DNA of 64,000 bases from Candidatus Paraluminiphilus aquimaris. GTDB lineage: Bacteria; Pseudomonadota; Gammaproteobacteria; Pseudomonadales; Halieaceae. The first letter of the stretch is position 1; every line of letters starts with the position of its first letter. The stretch covers positions 2,046,001 through 2,110,000 of the forward strand of contig NZ_CP036501.1 of assembly GCF_026230195.1 (NCBI RefSeq), in the 5' to 3' direction. Shown in pieces: positions 40,408 to 48,831 of this stretch. The position numbers and the translations under genes are program-made. Below the pieces are notes generated by a model. That model was not told the DNA's origin and did not search any database. It saw only the letters and a program-made list of their open reading frames with translations.

Positions 40408-41321
40408 GACGCACCCTCCAAGACATTCACAAACATTCGCTCAAGTCTGTTCTCTTTGTTGCGCATGCTCACAATAGTGACACCCAGCTCGCTTAAGGCT
40501 GCAAATACGTGCGCCAGGTCCTGCCCTTTCTGCAGATCCACCTCCAAGCACTGAGGCTCAACTTGTCGCAACTGATAACCCGCAATAGCGATACCCGGAG
40601 GTAATTCGGTTTGCGTATCAAGTAAGAAGGTCTCGCTTTTAAGATCGCGTAGCAGATCTCTAATTGAACCCTTCGTCACAATTTTACCTTGATTGATAAT
40701 AGCGACGTTACGACACAGCAATTCAGCTTCTTCGAGGTAGTGAGTGGTCAGGATAATAGTGCGCCCTTCCTTGTTGGTCTCGCGGAGAAAGTCATACATG
40801 CTCCGGCGCATCTCAATATCGACGCCGGCCGTGGGCTCATCAAGAATGAGGACGCGAGGTTCGTGCACCAAGGCTCGCGCAATCATGAGTCGACGTTTCA
40901 TTCCGCCCGACAGCATCCGCATTTGGACTTTCTGTTTATCAGCAATGCCTAGCTTCTCGAGATAGTACTCGGCGCGCTCGCGCGCCAACCCAATCGGAAT
41001 ACCGTAGTAACCCGCTTGATGGATCAACACGTCTTCGACACTCTCAAAGACATTGAAATTAAATTCTTGAGGGACGATGCCGATTTGCTTCTTCGCAAGC
41101 GAGAAATCCTCATCAATATCGATACCACAGATTTTTACCGACCCACCCGTTTTTGACACGAGTGAGCTCACGATACCAATGGTGGTCGACTTTCCTGCAC
41201 CGTTGGGCCCGAGAAGCGCGTAGAAATCACCCTCCTCAACCGCGAGATCAATTCCTTTTAGCGCTTCGAACCCATTCGCGTAGGTTTTCTGCAAATTTTT
41301 AATTTCTAAGGCGGGCGGCAT
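40404..41321 (-). CDS. ABC transporter ATP-binding protein (YadG-like)
   Basis: This 305-residue ATPase has Walker A GPNGAGKST, Q-loop PQEFNFNVFES, signature LSGGMKRRLMIARAL, Walker B VLILDEPTAGVD and H-loop TTHYLEEAE. The long C-terminal domain and the IGIVPQEFNFN stretch match E. coli YadG closely. It is the first gene of the pair with the ABC-2 permease, coupled by ATGA. The substrate is unknown. Confidence 0.92.
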   Translation of the reverse strand: MPPALEIKNLQKTYANGFEALKGIDLAVEEGDFYALLGPNGAGKSTTIGIVSSLVSKTGGSVKICGIDIDEDFSLAKKQIGIVPQEFNFNVFESVEDVLIHQAGYYGIPIGLARERAEYYLEKLGIADKQKVQMRMLSGGMKRRLMIARALVHEPRVLILDEPTAGVDIEMRRSMYDFLRETNKEGRTIILTTHYLEEAELLCRNVAIINQGKIVTKGSIRDLLRDLKSETFLLDTQTELPPGIAIAGYQLRQVEPQCLEVDLQKGQDLAHVFAALSELGVTIVSMRNKENRLERMFVNVLEGAS

Positions 41322-41395
41322 GAAGGCTCCACTACAAACTGGAGCGCGGAGTTTACATAAATCAGATTAGTTTTTCGAAACCTTTACGAGAATGC

Positions 41396-41424
41396 TTGAC
41401 GAGTCGATGTTGTCTCACTACTAT
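41396..41424 (+). promoter_or_regulatory. Sigma-70 promoter for tRNA-Glu and tRNA-Gly
   Basis: TTGACG (41396-41401) and TACTAT (41419-41424) have ideal 17-base spacing. GCCGC follows at the discriminator, typical of stringently controlled stable-RNA promoters. tRNA-Glu starts 39 bases downstream. Confidence 0.75.
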
Positions 41425-41462
41425 GCCGCACCTTACGAAGAGCACTACGTGCACCACGTTCC

Positions 41463-41538
41463 GTCCCCTTCGTCTAGTGGCCTAGGACACCGCCCTTTCA
41501 CGGCGGGAACAGGGGTTCGAACCCCCTAGGGGACGCCA
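41463..41538 (+). tRNA. tRNA-Glu (anticodon TTC)
   Basis: A 76-base cloverleaf with acceptor GTCCCCT/AGGGGAC, discriminator G and encoded CCA. The anticodon loop CTTTCAC reads TTC. It is followed 6 bases later by tRNA-Gly, so the two share a transcript. Confidence 0.97.
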
Positions 41539-41544
41539 TTTTTT

Positions 41545-41620
41545 GCGGGAATAGCTCAGCTGGTAGAGCGCAACCTTGCCAAGGTTGAGGTCGCGAGTTC
41601 GAACCTCGTTTCCCGCTCCA
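41545..41620 (+). tRNA. tRNA-Gly (anticodon GCC)
   Basis: A 76-base cloverleaf with acceptor GCGGGAA/TTCCCGC, discriminator U and encoded CCA. The anticodon loop TTGCCAA reads GCC. A run of eight T follows immediately, and the structured metY leader begins 8 bases later. Confidence 0.97.
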
Positions 41621-41628
41621 TTTTTTTT

Positions 41629-41693
41629 CTCACGTCTGTCAATAAGCGCGTACAATGCGGCGCGTTGAAGCGCATTGAGCGCGCAGATGTGAG
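41629..41693 (+). promoter_or_regulatory. Structured leader RNA upstream of metY (candidate cis-regulator)
   Basis: Three nested stems fill the space between tRNA-Gly and metY. Outer arms CTCACGTCTG (41629-41638) / CAGATGTGAG (41684-41693) give 10 bp with one G-U. The middle pair is CGCG (41647-41650) / CGCG (41680-41683). The inner pair is CAATGCG (41653-41659) / CGCATTG (41671-41677). The GTGAG of the last arm is the only Shine-Dalgarno-like sequence before ATG at 41702, so folding could hide the ribosome site. It matches no SAM or SAH riboswitch class I know. Confidence 0.45.
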
Positions 41694-41701
41694 CAGAAAT
41701 C

Positions 41702-43015
41702 ATGAAAGACTACTCCCCCGCAGAACTCGACACGCTGGCACTTCATGCTGGCGGCAAGCCCGACCCCACAACTGGCGCACGTGCGACACCAATTTACCAA
41801 ACCGCGTCGTACTGCTTCCCCGACTCTGACTACGCAGCTGCGCTGTTCAATATGGAGCGTCCAGGCCACGTCTACTCGCGCCTGAGCAATCCAACAACCG
41901 CTGTACTTGAGGAGCGTATTGCGGCGCTTGAAGGCGGCGTGGGTGCAATTGCCACCGCAAGTGGTCAGGCGGCCTTACAGTTGGCCATCATGACGATTAT
42001 GGACGCCGGCGCGCACATCGTAGCCTCGAGCGCACTCTACGGCGGCAGCCACAATTTGCTCGCGTATACGCTCCCGCGCTTTGGAATAACGACGACATTC
42101 GTAGATCCACGCGATGAAGAGGCGCTGCGAGCAGCGATACGGCCTGAAACGCGACTTATTTTTGGTGAAACCGTGGGTAACCCTGGGCTTGATGTGCTGA
42201 ACATACCCCGCGTATCGGCCATTGCCCACGAGCATGGGCTCCCGCTTCTTGTCGATTCAACCTTCACCACGCCCTATCTCATAAAGCCCTTTGAGCTCGG
42301 TGCCGATCTCGTTATGCATTCCGCCACTAAATTTTTGAGTGGTCACGGCATCGTTATTGGCGGCTTATTGGTGGACGGCGGGCGTTTCGACTGGGATGGA
42401 TCGGGGAAATTTCCGCAGTTATCTGAGCCCTACAAAGGTTTTCATAACCTTGTCTTTACCGAGGAGTTTGGCCCAGCGGCGTTTATATCAAGAGCACGCA
42501 AAGAGGGACTTCGTGATTTCGGTGCCTGTCAGAGTCCGACCAGTGCCTTCTACATTTTACAGGGCATGGAAACGCTGGGTGTGCGCATGGAAAAACACAT
42601 TTCCAATACACGTGCAGTCGTGGACTTTCTGAGCACTCACGCGGCTGTGAGTGGCGTCGCGCACCCGGACCTTTCGAGTCACCCCGATCACGCCCTGGCC
42701 CAAGAACTTTTTCCCAAAGGGACCAGTGCGGTCTTCACTTTCGAAATAAAAGGGGGCCGAGCGGCTGGAATCGCCTTTGTTAACGCACTCAATTTGTTCT
42801 CACATCTTGCCAACGTCGGTGACGCAAAGTCCTTAGTCATTCACCCAGCGAGTACCACTCATTTCCGAATGGACGAGGCAGCGCTTGCTGCGGCGGGAAT
42901 TGGCGAGGGAACCATTCGCCTGTCGGTTGGGCTCGAAGACCCGAAAGACCTCATCGCCGACCTCAAAGCAGGTCTGCGCGCCGCAGAAAAGGCGTCTGGG
43001 GGTGCCGGCGCATGA
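41702..43015 (+). CDS. metY: O-acetylhomoserine aminocarboxypropyltransferase (sulfhydrylase)
   Basis: This 437-residue PLP enzyme makes homocysteine from O-acetylhomoserine and sulfide. This is the step that uses sulfide from the cys operon. Typical features are LALHAGGKPDPTTGARATPIYQTASY, ASGQAALQL, the PLP lysine in HSATKFLSGHG (about residue 210) and HPASTTHFRM. The length of about 430 is usual for MetY and longer than MetB/MetC. It is preceded by a structured leader. The next gene overlaps by 4 bases. Confidence 0.93.
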   Translation: MKDYSPAELDTLALHAGGKPDPTTGARATPIYQTASYCFPDSDYAAALFNMERPGHVYSRLSNPTTAVLEERIAALEGGVGAIATASGQAALQLAIMTIMDAGAHIVASSALYGGSHNLLAYTLPRFGITTTFVDPRDEEALRAAIRPETRLIFGETVGNPGLDVLNIPRVSAIAHEHGLPLLVDSTFTTPYLIKPFELGADLVMHSATKFLSGHGIVIGGLLVDGGRFDWDGSGKFPQLSEPYKGFHNLVFTEEFGPAAFISRARKEGLRDFGACQSPTSAFYILQGMETLGVRMEKHISNTRAVVDFLSTHAAVSGVAHPDLSSHPDHALAQELFPKGTSAVFTFEIKGGRAAGIAFVNALNLFSHLANVGDAKSLVIHPASTTHFRMDEAALAAAGIGEGTIRLSVGLEDPKDLIADLKAGLRAAEKASGGAGA

Positions 43016-43806
43016 AGTTGACGATTAACAATGAAACGGCCTATCTCTACACCAACAACAAAGAGATTGACTCTGCAAAACCGTCCGTCGTCTTTATTCA
43101 CGGTGCCGGCTTTGATCACAGTGTCTGGACGCTTTTTGCGCGACACTTTTCACGCCATAACTGGAATGTCTTGGCTATCGATCTTCCAGGCCATGGCCGA
43201 TCGTCAGGCGACGTGCTGACCTCCATTGAGGCCATGTCCGACTGGATTATCGAAATTGTCGATCATCTCGGACTCCAACGTGTTGCGTTGGTTGGCCACA
43301 GCATGGGAAGCCTTATCACGCTTGAGACGGCTGCAAAAATGCAGGCTCGCGCAGTGAAGGTGGTACTGATTGGGTCGATCGCCCCAATGCCTGTTTCCGA
43401 CCCGATACTCGACGCAACGGCAAACCGCCCTGGGTCGGCGCACGCTATGCTCACATCCTTTAGTTTCAGTAAGCGGAATCTGATGGGGGGTAACCCCAAC
43501 CCGGGCATGTGGATGGTGAGCGACAGCATGCGACGGTATGAGGAAGAAATACAGGCCGCACTGGATGTCGATATGCGCGCCTGCAATGCCTATCGGAATG
43601 GACTCGAAGCCGCCGCTATGATCACAGCACCGAGTTTAATGATCCACGGCGATGCCGACCGTCTAACACCATTGAGAGCGACGCAGACCCTGCAAGCGGC
43701 GCTCAACGATGCAAGATTTTGTGTCGTCCCGGGCGCTGGCCATTCGCTAATGGTCGAAGATCCAAATTTGGTACTCGATCAGCTCAAAACCCACCTTTTG
43801 TCATAA
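43012..43806 (+). CDS. Alpha/beta hydrolase
   Basis: The 264-residue hydrolase has the fold landmarks VVFIHGAGFDHSVW (oxyanion hole), the nucleophile elbow ALVGHSMGSLI (Ser about 98), the acid in MIHGDADRLTP and His in PGAGHSLMVE. Its ATG overlaps the metY stop (ATGA), so it is co-translated with methionine synthesis. It could cleave an acyl ester linked to homoserine metabolism, but the substrate is unknown. Confidence 0.85.
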   Translation: MKLTINNETAYLYTNNKEIDSAKPSVVFIHGAGFDHSVWTLFARHFSRHNWNVLAIDLPGHGRSSGDVLTSIEAMSDWIIEIVDHLGLQRVALVGHSMGSLITLETAAKMQARAVKVVLIGSIAPMPVSDPILDATANRPGSAHAMLTSFSFSKRNLMGGNPNPGMWMVSDSMRRYEEEIQAALDVDMRACNAYRNGLEAAAMITAPSLMIHGDADRLTPLRATQTLQAALNDARFCVVPGAGHSLMVEDPNLVLDQLKTHLLS

Positions 43807-43830
43807 ACTCAGAAATGAGAGCAAGAACGC

Positions 43831-44745
43831 ATGTCTAAAATCACCCTGCTCGATGGTGGCCTTGGCCAAGAACTCATCAAGCGCAGCTCTGCCCCGCCTC
43901 ATCCGCTGTGGTCAACCAAAGTAATGCTGGACGAGCCCCATCTCGTAGCTGATATTCATCGAGACTTTTGTGATGCAGGTGCGCGCGTTATCTGCCTTAA
44001 CACCTACGCGATAAGTCGCCATCGCCTGAAAACGTATGCACCGGAGTACTCGGTGAAGGAGATGCTTGACGCGGCAGTCAGCACAGCGCGCCAGGGCATC
44101 GGCTCAGCGTCTTCAGGGGACTCGGTATCGATCGTTGCATCGCTGCCACCACTTAATGCCTCTTACGATCACACCGTCGCACCCGATTTTGACAGCGCCT
44201 ATGAACAGTACAGCGAGCTTGTCACGTTGCAGAAAGATGCCGTCGATGGATTTTTACTCGAAACCATGAGCAACATCACTGAGGCTACAGCCGGCGCGAA
44301 AGCCATACGCGACGCCGGTGTTGTGGGCGCCGTTGCGTTTACCTTGAACGACAAAGATCCTCGAGAGCTACGATCAGGGGAGACGCTTGAAGAGGCCATT
44401 GCAGCGGTTAAGCCCTATACACCAGACGCCATTATGGTGAATTGTTCAACACCGGAGGTGGTGACCGAAGGGCTCAAAATAGCTTTGAAGTCGGGTGTCC
44501 GTTGCGGTGCCTACGCCAACGGATTTACCTCAGTGGAGGCTTTGGTGCCTGGCAGCACGGTGGACCGCCTATCGAGTCGGGTAGACCTTGGCCCCGCTGA
44601 ATATTTAGCCTTCGTCAAAACGTGGCTCGAGATGGGCGTCCAGATTATTGGTGGTTGTTGTGAAATTGGCCCCGATCACATCAGAGCCATACGAACGTAT
44701 CTTGACGAGAAGGCTATTGAGACGACGGACGCGTTAATTCCCTGA
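43831..44745 (+). CDS. Homocysteine S-methyltransferase family protein
   Basis: The 304-residue protein has the zinc-dependent homocysteine methyltransferase domain: LLDGGLGQELI at the start, MVNCSTPEVV with the first Zn cysteine, and IIGGCCEIGPDHI with the Cys pair. It transfers a methyl group (S-methylmethionine, betaine or similar) to homocysteine to give methionine. It follows metY and the hydrolase on the same strand. A shared methionine-forming role is therefore clear. The methyl donor is not resolved (mmuM-like or BHMT-like). Confidence 0.88.
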   Translation: MSKITLLDGGLGQELIKRSSAPPHPLWSTKVMLDEPHLVADIHRDFCDAGARVICLNTYAISRHRLKTYAPEYSVKEMLDAAVSTARQGIGSASSGDSVSIVASLPPLNASYDHTVAPDFDSAYEQYSELVTLQKDAVDGFLLETMSNITEATAGAKAIRDAGVVGAVAFTLNDKDPRELRSGETLEEAIAAVKPYTPDAIMVNCSTPEVVTEGLKIALKSGVRCGAYANGFTSVEALVPGSTVDRLSSRVDLGPAEYLAFVKTWLEMGVQIIGGCCEIGPDHIRAIRTYLDEKAIETTDALIP

Positions 44746-44781
44746 CTCGTTGTAGCCGGCGGATTACCGCGCGGGCTCCGT

Positions 44782-45171
44782 TTAGCCCTCCTTGTCGAGA
44801 TCGATAGATAAACTGTTAATGCAATATCGTAAGCCCGTTTCGGTGGGCCCGTCGGGGAAGACGTGTCCGAGATGCCCGCCACATTTTTGGCATAGCACCT
44901 CCGTTCGAACCATCCCGTAACTGGTATCGCGCTCCTGCGCGATAGCCGCATCACCGACTGGACGATCGAAGCTCGGCCATCCACAACCGGCATCAAATTT
45001 GCTCTCCGATTGGAAAAGCACCTCACCGCATCCGCGACACTTGTACGTCCCCGTATCGGTGGTATCCCAATATTCGCCAGTAAACGCGCGTTCGGTACCT
45101 TTCTGCCGAAGTACATGGTACTCGTCTGACGTTAGCTTCTCTCGCCAGTAGGCGTCGTCTTTGTCCTTCAT
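44782..45171 (-). CDS. msrB: Peptide-methionine (R)-S-oxide reductase
   Basis: MsrB repairs R-methionine sulfoxide using thioredoxin. The 129-residue protein has two zinc knuckles (CRGCG and CQKCGG), the substrate segment [19 protein letters not shown], and the catalytic Cys in RYCINSLS. The start at 45171 ([13 protein letters not shown]) has GGAGAG 8 bases upstream. The TTG at 45237 used by a longer frame lies inside pdxB's end. It is downstream of pdxB on the same strand. Confidence 0.94.
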   Translation of the reverse strand: MKDKDDAYWREKLTSDEYHVLRQKGTERAFTGEYWDTTDTGTYKCRGCGEVLFQSESKFDAGCGWPSFDRPVGDAAIAQERDTSYGMVRTEVLCQKCGGHLGHVFPDGPTETGLRYCINSLSIDLDKEG

Positions 45172-45233
45172 AACCGGCTCTCCGTGTGCTTTTTCGCTTT
45201 CTGTCTGCTGATATAAGGGGCAATTACCCAATT

Positions 45234-46361
45234 TCAATGTCTCACCGTGACACCAAGCGCCTCAAGCCACCCATTCAAGCGCAATGATGAGGCTTCTCCG
45301 CTAACCAAAAGCTCCTCAAGTTGTTGGCGCATGGTGTATTCGCGCCGCTGTCGCTCAAACGTATCGGGACCCTGGTCTCGTGCCCATGCCGCGCGAAACT
45401 TGGCGTCATCAGCCTCAATTCTCCCAACCGAACTAAGTAGAGAGGCCAGCACGCTGTCATCTGTACTCCCAAAAGGCAAAACGGTATGACTACTCTCGCC
45501 CTGAGGGACAGCTCCGTGGTCTTCAAGCTCCAGCGTTTCAATAAGGGGCGGGATGAGGAAATCCGTCGCATTGTTTTTGGCTGTCTCGGAATAACCCGCG
45601 ATGTGGGGGGTCGCGTAGCGCGCGCCCTTTAACAGCTCGAGCGATACCCGGGGCTCATTTGGCCATGTATCAAGTACAAGGTCGACACCCCGCTCCACAA
45701 GATAGAGAGCGGCCTCCTCGCTCAGCAAACCGCCTCGTCCTGCATTAATAAACAAGGTATCGCGCCCGATGACCTTGGCCTCTTGTACACCAATCATCCC
45801 AAAACTCGGAAATGGCTGGGAGTGATGTAGCGCCGCATGCAGACTAACAACACCGCAAGAGAGAACCCCTTGCAGGTCCGTTTCCTGCACATGTGAGTCG
45901 AACTGTGTTGTCCAAGGATCATAAACACGAACTCGGGCTCCAAGCGCTGCCAATCGCTTTGCGAGCCCCCGCCCTACGTTGCCATAACCAACGAGTCCAA
46001 CCTCGGCGCCAGCTAAGATAGGCTCTAACTTCCCACACAGTGCAATAGCAGCGAGCACGTAGTCTCCAACGGCGGATGCATTGCAGCCCGCAGCGCTTGA
46101 AAAAGGAATGCCGCGTGCCGCCAGGTAGTTCAAATCAATATGATCTGTACCAGCGCTCGCGGTACCGACAAAGCGAACATCGCTACCATCTAAAAGCCGC
46201 CCATCGATACGCGTGACCGTTCGCGTTAGCAAGGCCTGCGCGTCAACCAGCGCATCGCGCGAAATATCGGTGCTAACCAGTGGGACAAGTTCTATGGGTA
46301 GCGCTCGAAGCCTTGGTGTCACCCGGATAGCACTATCGATAACGACTCTAGGCTTACTCAT
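45234..46361 (-). CDS. pdxB: Erythronate-4-phosphate dehydrogenase
   Basis: PdxB oxidises 4-phosphoerythronate in pyridoxal phosphate synthesis. The 375-residue protein has the D-2-hydroxyacid dehydrogenase Rossmann motif [17 protein letters not shown] (about 115-131). [21 protein letters not shown] (substrate loop), [13 protein letters not shown] and the catalytic His in [10 protein letters not shown] follow, plus a C-terminal dimerisation domain found in PdxB. It lies upstream of msrB and downstream of epmC. Confidence 0.94.
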   Translation of the reverse strand: MSKPRVVIDSAIRVTPRLRALPIELVPLVSTDISRDALVDAQALLTRTVTRIDGRLLDGSDVRFVGTASAGTDHIDLNYLAARGIPFSSAAGCNASAVGDYVLAAIALCGKLEPILAGAEVGLVGYGNVGRGLAKRLAALGARVRVYDPWTTQFDSHVQETDLQGVLSCGVVSLHAALHHSQPFPSFGMIGVQEAKVIGRDTLFINAGRGGLLSEEAALYLVERGVDLVLDTWPNEPRVSLELLKGARYATPHIAGYSETAKNNATDFLIPPLIETLELEDHGAVPQGESSHTVLPFGSTDDSVLASLLSSVGRIEADDAKFRAAWARDQGPDTFERQRREYTMRQQLEELLVSGEASSLRLNGWLEALGVTVRH

Positions 46362-46382
46362 GGCAAGGTAACGCGCCTCCCT

Positions 46383-46898
46383 TCACTCAGACCGCTGAGT
46401 ACATTGGGTCAATGCTCTGTGAAATAGCTCAGCTCTCTCAGGTAAACCACACCTCGATAGCCGGTCAAACTCGTCATTAACCGCCGCAGTGAAGGATGCA
46501 ATGGCCGGATCCGAGAGCGACACTGACAAGTTATCGACACTGACCTTAAAGTCGATCCCTAGCGCCTCACAGAACATTTTTTCGATCGCCTGTGGTCTCA
46601 CTTCAACGCCATAGAAAGCCGCCTGCTGCGCCTCGTCACGGCCGTCGGGCGCGTACCAGTAACCATAGTCAGGCAGTCCTCGCCTTGCAGCGCCTGCAAC
46701 GCACCAATGTGCCACTTCATGAAGCGCGCTGCGACTATAGTCTTCCCTGAAATAAATGACGTTTGGCGAGCCGGGGCGGTAATAAGGCTCATTCGCACCC
46801 CCCTGGAGAACAGTGTTCTCAGTGAGACTAAAGGCGCGATTAAAACACTCAGTAACGCAGAGCACAGACGGCTCAAAAAATAGCTTATTAACAACCAT
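46383..46898 (-). CDS. epmC: Elongation factor P hydroxylase
   Basis: EpmC (YfcM) hydroxylates the beta-lysylated lysine of EF-P. The 171-residue protein shows the family's metal site ALHEVAHWCVAGAARRGLPDYGYWYAPDGRDEAQQ (HExxH-like) and VRPQAIEKMFCEA, close to E. coli YfcM. EpmA and EpmB, needed for lysylation, are not in the window. It starts directly after the tusA stop on the same strand. Confidence 0.93.
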   Translation of the reverse strand: MVVNKLFFEPSVLCVTECFNRAFSLTENTVLQGGANEPYYRPGSPNVIYFREDYSRSALHEVAHWCVAGAARRGLPDYGYWYAPDGRDEAQQAAFYGVEVRPQAIEKMFCEALGIDFKVSVDNLSVSLSDPAIASFTAAVNDEFDRLSRCGLPERAELFHRALTQCTQRSE

Positions 46899-47132
46899 TT
46901 AGCCTGCTTTCTTCACTCGATAAATAAATTGCTCTTGAGTAAGATTCGTCTCCAGCAAGCTATGTCCGAGAAACTCACAAAAACTGGGCACGTCGCGCTG
47001 TGTAGAGGGGTCTGTCGCCGTTAAACAGACGACATCACCCACACCCGCCCGACGTATCGCTGCATGGAGCATCATAACGGGCTCCGGGCACTTGAGGCCC
47101 GTCGCGTCTACTTGTTGATCGTCGTTGGACAC
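46899..47132 (-). CDS. tusA: Sulfurtransferase TusA
   Basis: This 77-residue TusA carries persulfide sulfur from IscS toward tRNA 2-thiolation and other acceptors. The active Cys is in DATGLKCPEPVMML (about residue 15). PSTQRDVPSFCEFLGH matches the rest of the E. coli protein. It is packed tightly between the signal-peptide methyltransferase and epmC, with 0-2 bases between genes, so it is an operon member. Its location among tRNA/EF-P modification genes fits. Confidence 0.93.
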   Translation of the reverse strand: MSNDDQQVDATGLKCPEPVMMLHAAIRRAGVGDVVCLTATDPSTQRDVPSFCEFLGHSLLETNLTQEQFIYRVKKAG

Positions 47133-47134
47133 AC

Positions 47135-47968
47135 TTACTTGCCTAGACCAATGGCTTTCTGGGGCTTCTTAAAGCGCAGTGTCATTCGATCACTTTCACC
47201 AATCGCCGCATAACGCTTGCGGTCCTTATCCCCCTCAGTAAACGAGGGCGGCAACGTCCAAACCCCCCGAGGGTAGTCTTTCGTATCTTTTTGGTTCGCA
47301 TTGATCTCGCTTTTCGCATCGAGAACAAACCCTGCCGCCTGAGCAAGCGAAATAACCTTTGATTCCGGGACGTAAGCTTTGCGTTTCATATCTTCAAGGG
47401 TCGTGCCTTCAACACCTCGGTGTTGAACAATCCCCAGTGTGCCGCCAGGCTTCAGTGACCGAAAAATATCAGCAAGTGCCGCTTCGGCATTATCCGCGCG
47501 AAGCCATGAGTGCACGTTCCTAAACACGACAGCCAAATCAATGGACTCGGCCGTAACATCGATGGGGGTTTGCGGCGGCTGCATTACACGGACGTCTACA
47601 CTCGCGTATACGTCATGGTTTTCGCCTAGCTTTTGCAAATAGCGACCCAATGAGCGACGACTGTAGGCACTGCCGTTGGGTGACCCATGACCGGCCACAA
47701 GCCTTCCCTGCTCAGCAAGAAGTGGCGCAAGTACCTCAGTATACCAACCTCCGCCAGGTGAGACCTCAAGAACGGTCATATTGGGCTTCAAACCGAAGAA
47801 CTGTAGTGTTTCCTGCGGGTGCCGGTGTGCATCACGCGCCTTGTTTGCATCGCTTCGATGCTCACCCGTAAGCGCAGCATCCCAATCTAACGAAACATGT
47901 GCACTATGATGTCCATCAGCAAAAACGCTGGGTGCAATAGCGATCAACAGTAAAGTTAGCCATCTCAT
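47135..47968 (-). CDS. Class I methyltransferase-fold protein with a signal peptide
   Basis: The start at 47968 has AAGGAG 6-7 bases upstream. It gives MRWLTLLLIAIAPSVFA, a clean signal peptide, then a 260-residue domain. SAM-binding motif I is present (TVLEVSPGGGWYTEVLAPLL), with DLAVVFRNVHSWL and a GGTLGIVQHRG strand. SAM is not known to be plentiful in the periplasm, so either the fold has another use there or the leader is a membrane anchor. Related proteins occur in many proteobacteria. It precedes tusA by 2 bases. Confidence 0.8.
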   Translation of the reverse strand: MRWLTLLLIAIAPSVFADGHHSAHVSLDWDAALTGEHRSDANKARDAHRHPQETLQFFGLKPNMTVLEVSPGGGWYTEVLAPLLAEQGRLVAGHGSPNGSAYSRRSLGRYLQKLGENHDVYASVDVRVMQPPQTPIDVTAESIDLAVVFRNVHSWLRADNAEAALADIFRSLKPGGTLGIVQHRGVEGTTLEDMKRKAYVPESKVISLAQAAGFVLDAKSEINANQKDTKDYPRGVWTLPPSFTEGDKDRKRYAAIGESDRMTLRFKKPQKAIGLGK

Positions 47969-48070
47969 AGTCAACTCCTTAAGCGAAAACTGCGTATAGT
48001 CCCGCACAACTTGCGCAGAAACTGGTTAGTGGAAAGTGATCATACCCGTAACGCGTCTGAAGGGGGATGC

Positions 48071-48592
48071 ATGAAACAACAATACGTTATTACCTTTGCC
48101 GGCGCAGACCGCACAGGCCTAGTCGAAACATTGGCAGATATGGTGGTCGCTCACGGTGGTGACTGGCAACAAAGTGAGCTGACACGTCTCGGAGGGGCCT
48201 TTGCAGGCGCGATTTTGATCAACGTTTCGGAGTCTGGCTTTAAGAACCTAAGCAGTGCTATCGAAGCCAATTACACCGACGATTTGGTTGTGAGCTTAAC
48301 TGCTGTTGATGCCTCGCCAAGGCACGAGCCCAATCTTTACCTGACATTAACCGGCCCAAACCGGGCAGGAATCGTCTACGAGGTTACCCACGAACTGAGC
48401 GATTCAGATATCAATATCCTGCAATTAAGCTCACGGGTGGAGAATGCCGCGTGGTCCGGTGGCGATCTTTTCATCGCAGAACTAGCCACCCGCGCTCCTG
48501 AATCACTGGATATCGGCGAGCTTAGGGAACGATTAGATCAGCTAGAAAACAAAATGACGCTAGACATTGATATCGAAGCAGGCGCTCACTGA
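48071..48592 (+). CDS. gcvR: GcvR-type ACT-domain regulator of the glycine cleavage system
   Basis: The 173-residue protein has two ACT domains. The first begins YVITFAGADRTGLVETLADMV and the second YLTLTGPNRAGIVYEVTHELS, each with the glycine-rich ligand turn. In E. coli, GcvR binds glycine and blocks the activator GcvA. AGGGGG sits 6-7 bases before ATG at 48071. The longer frame from 48011 is not supported. It diverges from the methyltransferase operon. Confidence 0.85.
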   Translation: MKQQYVITFAGADRTGLVETLADMVVAHGGDWQQSELTRLGGAFAGAILINVSESGFKNLSSAIEANYTDDLVVSLTAVDASPRHEPNLYLTLTGPNRAGIVYEVTHELSDSDINILQLSSRVENAAWSGGDLFIAELATRAPESLDIGELRERLDQLENKMTLDIDIEAGAH

Positions 48593-48610
48593 GATACGCC
48601 GACCGGAGAA

Positions 48611-48823
48611 TTATTTCCGGCCTCGCAACGAGCGCAACAGCAGCGCGAAAGGAATGGCTCCCAACACGATTAAGACCACGCCTTGCGCGCTGATCCATAA
48701 GTACCCCATCAGTGCCTCGCCAGAGACCCCAACAATATCAACAGCACCCCAGATTAGCGCTGCGGTGGCCAAAATACCGAGGGTTGCTGTTCTAAGGGCT
48801 TTTACGTAGCGTCGCTTCAACAT
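48611..48823 (-). CDS. Small two-helix membrane protein downstream of aroC
   Basis: About 70 residues (MLKRRYVKALRTATLGILAT...) with two hydrophobic helices (TATLGILATAALIWGAVDIVG and YLWISAQGVVLIVLGAIPFALLL) and basic ends (RSLRGRK). The frame opens at TTG 48835, overlapping the aroC stop. ATG at 48823 is the likelier start, though no ribosome site is clear. The family is unknown. Confidence 0.55.
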   Translation of the reverse strand: MLKRRYVKALRTATLGILATAALIWGAVDIVGVSGEALMGYLWISAQGVVLIVLGAIPFALLLRSLRGRK

Positions 48824-48831
48824 CGCAGCAA

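Noticed and set aside
41629-41693. metY leader as a known SAM or SAH riboswitch
   Set aside because: The conserved cores of SAM-I, SAM-II and SAH classes are not seen. Only the stem architecture is suggestive.
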